Positions 49,745 through 61,160 of a stretch of DNA of 64,000 nt are shown in pieces. The translations under genes and the position numbers were made by a program. Below the pieces are notes generated by a model. The model searched no databases. It was not told the origin of the DNA and saw only the letters and a list, made by a program, of their open reading frames with translations. The stretch comes from Rhizoclosmatium globosum. Its lineage: Eukaryota > Chytridiomycota > Chytridiomycetes > Chytridiales > Chytriomycetaceae. Location: positions 248,001-312,000 of the forward strand of contig MCGO01000026.1 of NCBI GenBank assembly GCA_002104985.1, read 5' to 3'. The stretch's first letter is position 1, and each line of letters opens with the position of its first letter.

Positions 49745-51758
49745 ATGGCAAACACGATGAAGAGAGCGATTATCCTGGGTTAGTTCGATTAAGCAGGATG
49801 CAGGGGATGCTAACACATCAGTGAATGCAGGACCAGCACCTGATCAGCAACACACACCGCTTGCCTATTTGGTCCAAGACAACACCACTGCAGCGGCCTA
49901 CATGTGTGGACTAGTATGGCTGCTATGCATCATACACACATTTGTCATGCCGTACATACATCGGCTCCTGTTTGTAATCTCAAGCAACAAGAAGCACAGC
50001 CGTTCCGCCGTGGCCGTGCACAAGGTTCTCCTGACGCCGCTTGTCTCCCACGGCGACCTGAAAGTGTTTTCGGCGTGGTCCGCAACGCTCGATGCGCTTG
50101 TGCCGCCTCTCGCCCTGGCCGCTCTCTGCGCCGCCTTCACGGCCGGCTCTTCCGTCGACCCGGCTTTGTCCGACATTGGCCTGCAACGCTTGGCCACGCT
50201 GTCGATGCCGCTCATGTCGTTCTCCCTGGCAACGGCGTTACGGAACTCGCCGCTTGATCTCGTTCTTGGCATTCCATTTGAACGGACGCTGTTGTGGCAT
50301 CGGTGGTCCGGTGTGGCTTCTTTTGCGATGCTGCTTGCTCATGGTTCGCTTTATTGGCGTCAATGGGTGTACTTTGGTGAGTCATACCATTATGTGATCA
50401 AAGTGTCTCATTCTTAAGAAACCCCCACCTTTTATTTACAGATTTTGTGGATGGTAACTTGGCAATGGTTAGAAACCAATGGGGTCTTGGTGCATTGTGT
50501 CTCCTTGCGCTCATGTTCCTGACTTCGTTGTCTGGAATACGCCGTGCTGTCTATTCCTTTTTTTACACCATCCATATTCTAGTTGTACCTTGTCTTCTTA
50601 CAATGAGCTACTTGCATGCACCGAGCGAGTCACTTGTCTACTTGACTCCTCCACTTGCATTCTATGTTGTTGATAAGGGATTGCGTATGATCAAGTCACA
50701 CCGTCATGTCAAGGTTGTTGAGCTTGCGGCATTTTCAGACCCACATGCTGATACTTCCTTGATTACAATCTGCGCTCCACCGCTTTGTGGTGAATCTGGT
50801 TTCAAGTCTGGACAATACCTGTTTATTAATGTTCCCGAGGTAACATCACTCCTTGAATGAATCTATCCAATTCTGAGATCTAATCTGTATCTACAAGGTA
50901 TCCTCCACAAAATGGCACCCAGTCTCATTTGCAAGCAACCCCATCCCAACACACTCGCGACAACCAACAACAGCCCAGAAAGAAAAGACCTCCCCATTGA
51001 ACACATGCTGCCAAAAACCAATCTGCGGTGTAACAATCGTCCTGTCTGGAAAAGGCCCCTTCACCCGCTCCCTAAACACTGCCGTCACATCTCGCCTCCT
51101 CGATCCCACAATCCCACCTTTAACAATCCAAGTCGACGGTCCATACGGCCGGTCCCCCATCGCCCTATACAAGTCCGCTATCCCACACTGGATCTACTGT
51201 GCAGGGGGTATCGGCGTTACGCCCGTTCTCAGTATGCTCATGGAACGCAGACACGACATCCTTGCCAGCGGTACTACTTCCTCAATGGACCCAGGCGTGT
51301 TTGTATGGACGGTGCGACACTTACGCGACGTGGAGTGGGCGCTTGAAGAGCTTGTGCAGCTTGTGGAGGGAGGAGGACCGCGTGGGTTCCGTGTTATTGT
51401 GTGTGTGACGAGGGAGGAGGCGAGTGATGTGCTTTTGGAGACGGGGGGTCGGTATGATCGGGATGAGATGGAGAAGTTGTTGGAGGCGGAGAAGTGGGTT
51501 GACTCGAGACGGAAGGATGGAGGTGTTGGGTTGCAGGATTTGGTGAAGGGGAATGTTGTCGGGGTCACTGTTGAGTTTGGGCGTCCTGATTTCGCTGGGG
51601 TATTGAGAAGGGAGAGGGAGAGAGATGGAGTTGTAGGAGATTTTGGTGTTGTTGTTTCGGGTCCTTTGTCTATGGTTGCTGATGTTCGGCGTGCAGCCCG
51701 AACAGAGAGTAGTGTTGATTCACTATTTCATGTGTTTTGTGAGAGCTTTGAGTTATAA
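49745..51758 (+). CDS. Ferric reductase/NADPH oxidase-type transmembrane oxidoreductase
   Basis: Four exons, 49745-49778, 49831-50376, 50442-50839 and 50898-51758, in frame, 612 residues. Membrane heme proteins of this family pass electrons from NADPH via FAD and two hemes to iron, copper or oxygen on the outer face. About six hydrophobic segments carry the heme histidines: LLWHRWSGVASFAMLLAHGS and FFYTIHILVVPCLLTMSYLH. The FAD motif is WHPVSFAS (classically HPFTI/HPWTI), then QVDGPYGRSP and the NADPH pyrophosphate loop YCAGGIGVTP. The NADPH domain has a Val/Asp-rich insert (~480-570). No EF-hands or signal peptide are visible. Substrate (iron versus superoxide) cannot be decided; a FRE-type metalloreductase is the cautious reading. 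Confidence 0.88.
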
Positions 51759-51815
51759 CCCCCCTTTTTCTTCTATTGATAAAAAATAAAGTTACATTAG
51801 TTTACACTCTGCAAT

Positions 51816-51916
51816 TTTTCAAAATCAATGATCGAAGGAAAGGGTGATATGCAGATTCACTTTGGCTTCATGAGGAACATGTAAATGGCAGTCGCAAATT
51901 CATACACGATGGCGAA
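51816..51916 (+). pseudogene. Decayed partial duplicate of the neighbouring unknown gene
   Basis: The stretch resembles 52268-52396 inside the next gene: matching blocks include TCAAAATCAATGA, GATATGCAGATTCA, GAGGAACAT/GT and TGGC(A/G)GTCGCA(A/G)ATTCAT. The copy lacks about 28 bp present in the gene and has point changes that create an in-frame TAA where the gene reads ATGAATGG. It ends 65 bp before the start codon of the parent gene, so it looks like a short local duplication now decaying in the 5' flank. Confidence 0.75.
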
Positions 51917-51981
51917 AAATTACCTTAGTCTTTTCGCTTGTGTCCTTTCTGCTTTCCCTCTTTCAAATCAGTTTTTGTGAA

Positions 51982-52736
51982 ATGGACGAACTGCCGCCAC
52001 TCTACCTCCCCTCTCTCCTCCAATTCAGTCCACTTCAAGATGAATTCAACACCCACATTGTTTTAAACCCTGGAGCAAGCTTCGAGCAGTTTTCAATGCA
52101 TTTTGATGCATCCCACATTGCGCCGCCGACCTTGGAGCTTTGGAGAGAATGGGATGCCGCTGTTGATCTAAAGGCACTTCCTGCATTTGATGAAGCAATA
52201 CCATCTATATCAATAACTGATTCTATGGATCACACGGATCTGGTTCGTATGGATGCATCAAGCACAGGATTCAAAATCAATGACGGAATGCAAGTCCAAG
52301 CCATGATAGACTCCAAGGAAAGTACGATATGCAGATTCAATTTGCCTTCAGGAGGAACGTATGAATGGCGGTCGCAGATTCATTCACGGTCGTTGAAACA
52401 GGAAAGCTTTTCAGTGGCGTTGACACTCTATCTAACCTCATCAACGATGGAGCAAGAATCCAGGCGGAATTTATTCAAAAAGTTTGTGCATAAGATTCAT
52501 CCTGGCTTTATTAGTGATTATTCTTCCTTGATTGCCGTTGCAAGGTGGGAAGGTTTGATCAATCGCGAGTTGATGGAAATGAAAGGAATATTGAAGCCGT
52601 GGGGGATACTATTCATCCAAATGACTTTCCATGGATAACTAGGGAGGATTGTTCCCTAATTGTTGCAACAGCAGTTGCGGCGGTATTGACTGTCAAATAT
52701 CGGATGTTATTAGAGCGTAACGTTTCAATGAATTAA
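51982..52736 (+). CDS. Unknown protein with a hydrophobic C-terminal segment
   Basis: Two exons, 51982-52485 and 52545-52736, in frame, 231 residues. No family recognised. The first exon has acidic/hydrophobic sequence (MDELPPLYLPSLLQFSPLQD), then a probably beta-rich part (STICRFNLPSGGTYEWRSQI, KQESFSVALTLYL). The second ends with ITREDCSLIVATAVAAVLTV followed by KYRMLLERN, which could be a tail anchor or an amphipathic helix. Reading straight through the donor gives an earlier stop and loses this segment; the spliced model (59-bp intron) is preferred because the downstream frame stays open for 64 codons. A decayed copy of part of exon 1 lies just upstream. Confidence 0.6.
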
Positions 52737-52820
52737 GTATATATATCTTCTTTTTCCTCCTGTTTATTACAGCGATCTGATTGTAAAATAACGTATACAT
52801 GTTCTTGTTTGTCTCTCAAA

Positions 52821-54538
52821 ATGGCAGTGTCCCAACTTGATGACTTTCGCGTGGCAGTTCAGCAGCGACAGCAACAGCAGGGACAGGGAGCATCACTGAA
52901 TGCAGCACGACCTAGCCGAGATACAAGCATGCGGGATGTGTTCCTGAATGAGGCGACCGTGCTAGTTGAGTGCATCAACCAATACCAAACAACCAACACC
53001 AAACAACCAACCAAACAAATAGGCGCAACAAATCGGACAAGTGACGTCGTTTATCGGACGCGTGTTCCCCGTGTTTGTTGATGCGCATCGACACGTTGGC
53101 GGCGCACGACACTTTGAATTCAGCGTTGACGACGTGGCGCTCTTTGGCATCGCCGCCGAAGTCGCCGTGTCGCTGACTAATGCGCAGCGCGATCAAGTTG
53201 CCGCTCGAATCAAATTGGCGATCGAGGCAGCCGCGGCAAAGACGGCCGCCCTGGAGAAAGGTGTTCTGTCCTTTACTTTTAACTATAACTATAACTATCA
53301 CCCAAAACAGCCGCCCGTCTTCCTCTCAATCAAATCGAACTGGATCGAAAGCGACTCCTCGACAACCAAAAGAGTGTCCCGTGGGCCGCCTTTCTTGCTC
53401 CGCAAAACTCAGATGCTTTCGAGACTGAAGCTCGTCATGCAAAGGTGCTGGCTGAACACCGCTCATCCATCGTCTGGCTCCTGCAAAAGCGTCTTGTGAA
53501 TGCCTCAGATGCGTTCAGGCGGATGCAGGAACAATGGCTCGAAATTCAGTCGCGTCGTGACGACAGGTACTGCTTGTCACTATTCAAGATAACTGAACTT
53601 AACATGGCCCTCCATTAGTTACCTGACTCTCCCAAAAAAGAAACTGGCAACTTCAAATCCTTCCTCTACCTCAAAGGCCCCAGCAGACCCTCTTGGCACT
53701 GGAAATCTACTCTCTGGCCTGTCAGCAACTGTAAATAGAGCTGCGAAATCAATCGTCGATGCCTCAGGCTTGACGAAGAATATTCTCCAACCCAATCAAC
53801 AACAACCAACAAAACCTTCTTCATCAGCAAAACAACAGCAAAGTGACGAAGGATGGGATCTTGATGATGACTTTGATGAATTTGATGCGCCAGTGCCAAC
53901 CGATGAAATCAAACGACCTATTGTAGATCCCTCTGATTCAACAGGATTACGGCATCGTCACCAAACTCATCAACCCTATGAAGAAGGCGAAGAAGATGCA
54001 GAAGCTCAAGCATTTCTTGCTGGACTGTCCTCAGAAAAACGTATGCTCCTTGAACGCGAAAATGAGGAATTATTGGAGCACTTTGAGAACGGACTTGACC
54101 AAATCAAGTATGTTATTCGTTATTATTGATTAAGCTAGAATGGCGTGTGCCAAACATCACTATGGTTCCGTTTTACCATATCATTTGCCCTGTCCTCCTT
54201 CTCCAATCGCACCTTTCCTTTTTCCTAGCCCATCTATTTTATCTCTCTATGCACATGACTAACGAAAATCGTGTATTCTCTCATACTCAAGAACCGCCGT
54301 CAATGCAATTCAAGATATATCCGCACTGCAAAGCCAAATGGCATACCATCTTCAAGTCCAAGAAAAAGCCATCCAAGAACTCCATGAAGATGCATGGCAA
54401 GCTACTGAGCACGTTGAAGCTGCTACTGTATACCTGTCCAATGCCAAGAGACTGTTTGCAGAGTCACGGACTTGGCTGCTGGTGTTTTTCGTTGTTGCCT
54501 CATTGTGTCTCTTGTTTTTGGATTGGTATTATGGTTGA
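52821..54538 (+). CDS. UFE1: Syntaxin-18/UFE1-type ER Qa-SNARE
   Basis: Five exons, 52821-52964, 53023-53260, 53311-53566, 53619-54107 and 54292-54538, in frame, 457 residues. Syntaxin-18/Ufe1 is the ER SNARE for Golgi-to-ER retrograde vesicles. The N-terminal domain holds AQQIGQVTSFIGRVFP and a long helix (RHAKVLAEHRSSIVWLLQKR); a Gln/Ser/Asp-rich linker follows (~260-370). The Qa-SNARE motif runs from ERENEELLEHFENGLDQIKT through AVNAIQDISALQSQMAYHLQ to HEDAWQATEHVEAATVYL, with a glutamine (VQEKAI) in the central layer, and the protein ends in a single membrane anchor WLLVFFVVASLCLLFLDWYY. Intron 1 uses a GTTGAG donor, as in two ABCB8 introns. Confidence 0.9.
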
Positions 54539-54761
54539 ATTATGAATATATGTATGTCGCAATCGAAGGCTGTATGTTTGGGAATTGGCGGGAAATTGTG
54601 GTTTTTGTTGAACCTATCTTCACTTGCAGAACGTTTCCCCGTTCTTTCTTCCAAATACAAACTTGGAGGATGGGATTCGCATCCGCACTGTTTCGTGTCT
54701 ATTACGGGCAAAAGGTAGTGTTTCTTGGTCTGAGAAAGGAAACTGAATCAATCCGTGACAG

Positions 54762-56752
54762 ATGGATGAGCCAAACCCTGCCAAGGAATACATACCATCA
54801 ACCATTCAACCAATTCTCTCCTCATCTTCGTATCGAAACTCTCCACCAAAATCTACTGCCACAAAGTCCCCAATAATACATCGAAATGCACAACGATTCC
54901 TCTGCCTCCTCGTATTCGCCCTCATCTGCACCCACGGGATAGTCAGCTTCACATTCAGCGCCTCATCAAACACAGGCGCTTGCGACACTGCAAACCCTTC
55001 CTCCCGTCCACATCCAGTATTCCTCTTTGACCCGCCTATCTCAGATAAACCATTGAACCCAACCGCAATCATCACACTCTTCTCCGTCTCTTCAAACACT
55101 GGTTCGAAAGAATACAACACGCATTTCGCGGATACACTTATCCTCGCGTATTCCCTTCTCCACCATAACGAGACCAAAGTCAACATCAACGACACAGATA
55201 ATAGCGTTGAAGTTGTCGTTGCCTATGCCGGAGGAAACTTGACAACAGTCCAGCGGGAATCATTTCTGTCGTTAGGTGTTCGGTTGCTACAGGTTGAGGA
55301 ATTGAAAGGTCCGAATGGGACGGACTTCCATAAGCCGTGTAACGCTTGTAACTCAAAGATATATTTGTGGGCGCTTGAAGCTTACTTTTCTCAAGTGTTG
55401 TATTTGGATGCGGGTGTGTTTGTAGTGAAGCCGATTACAAATATGTTCTCGTTACCCCATATAGCCGAACCTTTGTTCGCATGGTTCAGTGGTACACCTC
55501 AGCAACCACGACAACAGCTAAAGGCTGTTGAGTCTTTTGGATTTACGGAAAATACCTTTGATACCTCTGTCATGCTGTTCAAGCCATCAATTGGAACTTT
55601 CAACCAGATTCTTTTCGAATTTGAAGATATGGCTCATTTTAACCCATACTATCAAGACCAAGTCGTCTTGAATTCTATTTTCAAACATTCAAACAGCCAC
55701 CTAAGTTGCCGACACTTGGATTGGTCGCCTATGCCAGCCATCTACAACACACAGCATCCACATCTACGTGACTCTCACGTCCTTGCCCAAGCAGCAATTG
55801 TTCAACATAATTTCTGGAATGTCCAAATTGGACAGGGAAGCCCAACTCGACCCTTGTTTGATTCCTGGCGTGAGAGAGTCCAAGGACTCATGTCCTTCCA
55901 AATCGCGAAATTAAACCGTTCGGACGTGGGTATTATCCCTGAAAAGTTTAAGGACCTGCAAACTGTCGTTCGATCCAACATGTTGAGTCGCACTTTTGTG
56001 ATTCACACGCTTCTGACTGGACGCGCCAAACAAAACAAAACGCGAACAGAGAGGGTGATTGGAAATCGGGAGCGGTATGTCTCGCGACACCCAGGAACGT
56101 TTCATTACCTTCAGACGGAAAAGACTGTTGAACGGGCTGTCTGGCAGAAGGCTGTAGATGCCAAGAAGTTGTTGGGAATTTACGATTGGATTTGGTTCTT
56201 GGATGCTGGAGATGCATTTATTATGAATGGCGATATCGACTTGCGTGTTCTGATTGGGGGGCTTGTGTTGGAGGTTCCTCACATGGAGGTGGATATACTG
56301 ATATCAGTGGATATGAATAATTTGAATGCGGGGAGTTTCTTTATGAGGGACAGTGAATGGACGAGGAGGTTTGTGCAAGACTGGCTTTTGTTCGAAAAAG
56401 ATCCAGAACATAACGAGCAATCTGCAATTATGTAAGAGTATTAGTTTTTTTGGTAGAGAGTTTAACTAACATTATTTATATTTGTAGTAAATTATACCGT
56501 GACAACACGGCTCACACAAAACAGCATTTATATGAAGTTCCGCAACGGCGGCAAAATCTCTTCAACAGTTACGCTCACGGTCCAGATCCCCTATTTAAAC
56601 CTGGAGACTTTGTGTTGCACACTCCATCACGAGGTTTTCAAACTCTGTTGGATGAAATGAGGAAAAGAAACGTAACTGAATTTCGGAAAAGGGATATTGA
56701 AGAACAAGATGTGATTGACTTTATGCACAAAAACGGATTGAAAGAAGTTTAA
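54762..56752 (+). CDS. Fused GT8 (glycogenin-like) - GT34 (MNN10/GMA12-like) glycosyltransferase
   Basis: Two exons, 54762-56431 and 56488-56752, in frame, 644 residues. A cytosolic tail and signal anchor (FLCLLVFALICTHGIVSFTF, ~47-66) make it a type II Golgi-like membrane protein. The first catalytic module is GT8/glycogenin-like: HFADTLILAYSLLHH, VEVVVAYAGGNL, CNSKIYLWALEAYFSQVLYL then DAGVFVVKPI, and AVESFGFTENTFDTSVMLFK. The second is GT34: RERYVSRHPGTFHYL, AVWQKAVDAKKLLGIYDWIW then FLDAGDAFIMN, VDMNNLNAGSFFMRDSEWTR and EHNEQSAI. Each metal site reads LDAG instead of the usual DxD, although the GT34 one keeps a second Asp (DAGD). Both modules are present and in one open frame, so this is a true fusion rather than two genes. 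Confidence 0.82.
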
Positions 56753-56791
56753 AAATACATTATGTATCTAAGAAATTAAGAAACCCCGTAA

Positions 56792-58335
56792 TCAATGGCT
56801 GTGCTCGACAGATAAGAAATGTGGAAGGAAAACTCCAATTATGAGTGCAACAATTTGCTCACGCGAGAGCTTTCCCTCCTCATTGTAGATCTCTGGTAGA
56901 ACGTGCACAGTAGCAGCATAAAGAAAGGTCCCAGCTGAGAATAATAATGCAGACCCCGTGTAGATTCGCATTGCCACTGCATCGTCAAATCCAAGCTGCA
57001 CAAGTGCACAATACGTTACAATAGCACCGATAGGTGCAGCCACTGAAAACATGAACAGCTGCGATCGAATTCGAGCGCGTGTTGTGATTCCGCCACGGGG
57101 ATCCAGTGTTCTCAACAGGTGGGTTGTCAAACCAAAAGCGCTGGGAGCTTTGTGCAACATGATTGCCAAGAACACAATAAATCCAAGACTGCTAGCGTCG
57201 GACGAAAGAGCAGCGCCAAGAGCTATTCCATCTGCTGCTGCATGAACTACAAGGCCGAGTGTTGCTGAGGATGTGGATGAGCTTTTCTGGTCGCCATTCC
57301 CATTCCCATTACTGCTGCTACTGCTGCCAGATTGAGAACCGATAAGTTCAGTCTTATCATCTACGTGTCCATGGTTGTGACCATGATGGTGAGGTAGATC
57401 CAAAGAGCTCTTTCGCGGTAATGAATGTGTTGTCGTATTACTGTGGTCGTGTCCGTGCCCGCTGACTCCCAATTGATCAATCAATAGCATCAGTAAGAAT
57501 CCAAGGACAAGTGAAGGTCCAATATATTTTTGAGGTTCATAATGAGTTTCTGATTTGTGCGAGTGTCCAGCATGATCGTGGCCGTCGTGGGTATCTCTTG
57601 CATTCAGTTTCTCTCGCTTCGCGTTGCCTGCATTCTTCTTTTCTGTGTCTTTGGTGGGAGGTTTCAGGGCCTTTGGTGCACCATCAGTGTTATCCTTGTC
57701 TGAGTCAGAGGCGCCATTCAAACTGGGACGACCTGTAGCTGTAGGTTTCACTCTTTCCGCCCCTTTTGGGGACTTCGGCTTCTCCAAGGGAACGGGAACA
57801 GATTCATCCGATGCAGCTGTAACAACAGGTTTCTTCACAAGATCAGCAGGTTTCTTCAAGGGAACCGGCTTATTCGCATCTTGCTCCAGAGCATCATCGG
57901 CATCCACATCAACTGCTGCATCAATTTCCAAATCATCAGGCGGGGAAGCGTCATGGATATGGTCTTCGTGACTCGAATCCCCATTACCATGGTCATGGCC
58001 ACCATGAGCCACAGGCATTTGAGCATTAGGAACAGGTATATTAGCCAGAGGCTGATTTGTAGAAGAAACAGGTTGGACCGCCACTGCCGAATAGAGTGTT
58101 TCAACGCCCTACCAACATACGCATTAAGATTCCACGGATTATAGAGCAATTAAAAGCAGCTTACTTCGGGAAGAATGACGCTGAATGCAGTTCCAAGAAG
58201 CAGCCCAGATCCAAATGTGGACACCAAGACCAACCGGGACTCAGAGAAGGAGAAGGCAAGGGGAATGCTGCCAGCCAAGAATGCTCCACTAAACATGGCT
58301 ACACACAGTCCGAGCAGATACACAAATGTACCCAT
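56792..58335 (-). CDS. ZIP-family zinc transporter, SLC39A9 type
   Basis: Two exons, 58335-58165 and 58108-56792, in frame, 495 residues. Relatives move zinc into the cytosol, ZIP9 mostly from the Golgi. Exon 1 carries the family start GTFVYLLGLCVAMFSGAFLA, GSIPLAFSFSESRLVLVSTF, and GLLLGTAFSVILPEGVETLY. The metal-binding helices read LVVHAAADGIALGAAL and IMLHKAPSAFGLTTHLL, with the expected His and Asp/Glu. Between them lies an unusually long (~200-residue) cytosolic or lumenal loop rich in His (HGGHDHGNGDSSHEDHIH, HDGHDHAGHSH) and Lys/Asp, presumably a zinc sensor. Start is the first ATG after the in-frame, leader-less stretch. Divergent from PGAP1, 59 bp between start codons. Confidence 0.92.
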
Positions 58336-58394
58336 TTGTATTGAGTGTTGAAGGGAATGCTTTTTGGATAACAAAAACAACTTCTGAAGCTGGA

Positions 58395-61051
58395 ATGGCG
58401 GGGATCTTGGCCACAACTGGAATCCTGGCCCTGCTTCTCATCCTCTGTTCACTACATTCTTTCTTTACCTCTGGAGCCCTAGAGAAATGGGAATCGCCCT
58501 GCCACTCATCCTCGACAACCCACCTCAAACTATGGACTCAAGTCGAGCCCCTCGATACCTCCAAACGGAAAGATGTGCATCAACTTCGATTAGTTCAGAT
58601 CATGTCTGAGAAAACTGAATCCCAAAATCTGACCTCAAAATGCATACTATTCATTCACGGCCATGCTGGCAGCGTCGGCCAGATCAGCAGTTTAGTCCGA
58701 AGCTTAGAGGATGTATCGCAATATACCCGTGTCTTTGCAATGTACTCTGACGAAGACTTTTCTGCTTTGGATTCTCACATCATTCAACATCAAGCATTGT
58801 TTTCATTACGAGCCGTCAAATATCTTCAGCATACTTATCATGTACAAAACGTTACTATTGTTGCTCATTCTATGGGTGGAATCGTGGCTCGGTCCTTGAT
58901 TGTCCTTCCAGAATTCACTCAAGATTCCGTGGACACTATTATAACTCTTGCAACCCCGCATCTTGCTCCACCAGTATCTGTTGAATGGGATATGGTTTCT
59001 CTGTGGGACTCAATCAATCGCGTGTCTTTAAACAAAACAGTTTTTGTGTCAATTGCGGGAGGACTACGAGACCTCCAAATACAGAGCCATTCTGCTGATA
59101 TATTATCAATACTTCCGAATAGCATAACTGCATTCACGTCGAGTATACCCGGTGTTTGGATGGACTTGAGTCATGAAGGAATTATGGCGTGTCCATTGCT
59201 GATGAACGTTCTGGCGAAAACTCTAATTGAGACGTCGTTTGGAAATCAGTCAAATCGATTGAAATTATGGAAGCGGAATCTCGGGATACCAAGTGTGGGA
59301 CAAGAGGTTGTTGGCGATTTCAGGTCATGGACTCGAAAGAAACTGAACGTGGAGACATCACTATTGCAAGAAAGTGCATCCAATTCAACGTTATATGTCC
59401 TTGAACTTCAGAAGGGTCATGGTTTCTCCGTATTGATGCCATCAACTGTCTCCCCAAACCTGTATCGATGCAGAACTCAATTCAGAGAATGTCATCTCGC
59501 CAATTCATTCGTGGACATTCCATCCAATCACGACCACAAGTTTCTAGACCTTTCTTCCACAGACATTGAAGAATACGATTCAATTGCATTTGTTCCAGAT
59601 CCCTTCTCCGCAATTGAACAAGTGACATTCAACTTTACCCAACCTTCTTTCAGTCTTCCATTTTCACATTCAGACGCTATCCTTGGACGATCTTTCGATA
59701 TAGACCTTACCGGCGTGTCAACAAAATTCACAACACCCCAACTGTATGAATCCTTCTTCCACTATATATTCAGTCCTATATTCCACTGCTCAACCGGTAC
59801 TATCTCCCTCTAATCAATCCAGCGCTCCTAACCCTCTTATAAAGACAGCTCAAAGTGGATAAAAGTCAATGTCCAAGGAACCCCTGAATCAAAATACCTC
59901 CCACCATCACACCCATCGCCCCTCGCATTCACATCCAACCCCTCGAACGGTCTCAGTTTCCAAATAATAGCTCCTACTTGCACCCGTTTCACCGCCCGCA
60001 TCCAGATAAACTGGTACGCAACCCTCGGCACATTTTCACGCAGATTCGGCGTAAACACCGCCTCAACAGTAACAGGAATCGCCGCCATATCTTTCCTCCA
60101 TCACCATACCTCAGGTTCGTGTTTGTTCATCTTTCGTCGCCACTCAATACCGAAATTTTTTTCTCATGAATTTTTTTTTTCTTCTTCCTTCTTCCTTCCT
60201 TCCTTTCGAATATTTTTTTTTTCTTAGATTCAACGGGACGTTCGCAACAACATGTGCAACACCTTGTTCGTGTTGTTGCGATTTCGGTTGGCGTGTATAA
60301 CGGGCTTGCTGTACTGTTTTTCGCGGGGTTGTTTGAGGGTGGGGATTTCCCGTCAGCAAATAGTGTGCACTGGTCGCCACTGTTTCTGGTTGTGTCGACG
60401 TATATGAATGTATTCGGTTTAACGATGTACGGTTTACTTGCGTGGGTTGTGGGGTTGATGATGTGGGGTGTGAAGAAGGGTTTGGGTGGGAGTAAGTGGG
60501 TTGCGGGGAGAAAGTGGGTGCGATGGATGGTTGTTTTGGTTCCAGGTGTTGTAGCTTTGTGTATGAATGCGTCTTTATTTTCAGGAGTGGTGTTTGTGGT
60601 ATTGTTGGTGGGGTGTGCGAAGGAATCTGGGGAGGAATGGAGGAGGAGTCAGTGTGCCTTGGCATTGGTGCTGATGCAAAGTGTTTATACGGCACCGCAT
60701 GCTATGGCGGCTATAAAAGATGGGTTATGGGGGTTTGCTGCATGGAAGGTTGGGGATGGATGGGCCCGCGGAGATGTGGCAACGTTTGGACTGGAGTGTA
60801 TAAGTACTTGGATGTATGTTTGCTTTGTGGTGTTAGGACACAAGAGAAAATGGGTCAGTCTCGGTAAGGTGGGTTCAAAAAGACTGTGGGTCGAGGTTGT
60901 AGTTATGACTGTATATATGCTTGGGACGAATTCCAGTATGGGAGCATATCGTGGCCATTGGATGATTGTGGGAGTATTTATGTTTGTGGTTGGGTCTGAG
61001 CTCTGGATAGATATATTGTTGAAGAGGGATCAATCGATGAATGTAAGATAA
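58395..61051 (+). CDS. BST1: GPI inositol-deacylase PGAP1/BST1
   Basis: Three exons, 58395-59796, 59845-60114 and 60228-61051, in frame, 831 residues. This ER enzyme removes the inositol acyl chain from GPI anchors, allowing export of GPI proteins. N-terminal signal anchor AGILATTGILALLLILCSLH; alpha/beta-hydrolase with CILFIHGHAGSVGQISSLVR, YSDEDFSALDSHIIQHQALF, the nucleophile in VAHSMGGIVARSL (Ser ~160), and TLATPHLAPPV. The lipase Ser is intact. After a lumenal part (SSKWIKVNVQG) exon 3 encodes about seven membrane segments (for example LVRVVAISVGVYNGLAVLFF, WMVVLVPGVVALCMNASLFS), the standard C-terminal half of PGAP1. The second intron contains a long pyrimidine tract (60160-60226). Confidence 0.9.
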
Positions 61052-61160
61052 AATGAAATAAAAGGCATGATAGATATTTACTATCGAAAAACTAAAAAAC
61101 CCGAATAAAAACATACTTCGATCCCATCATCACATTATGCACCTAGCTCCACCAAAACCC

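Noticed and set aside
51916..52736. Straight reading of the unknown gene through 52638 without splicing
   Set aside because: It gives a shorter, less coherent C-terminus, while splicing 52485 to 52545 opens a 64-codon frame with a hydrophobic end.
60144..60695. 183-codon minus-strand Pro/Thr/Ser-rich frame opposite PGAP1 exon 3
   Set aside because: Antisense of membrane-segment codons; PGAP1 exon order and phase are well supported.
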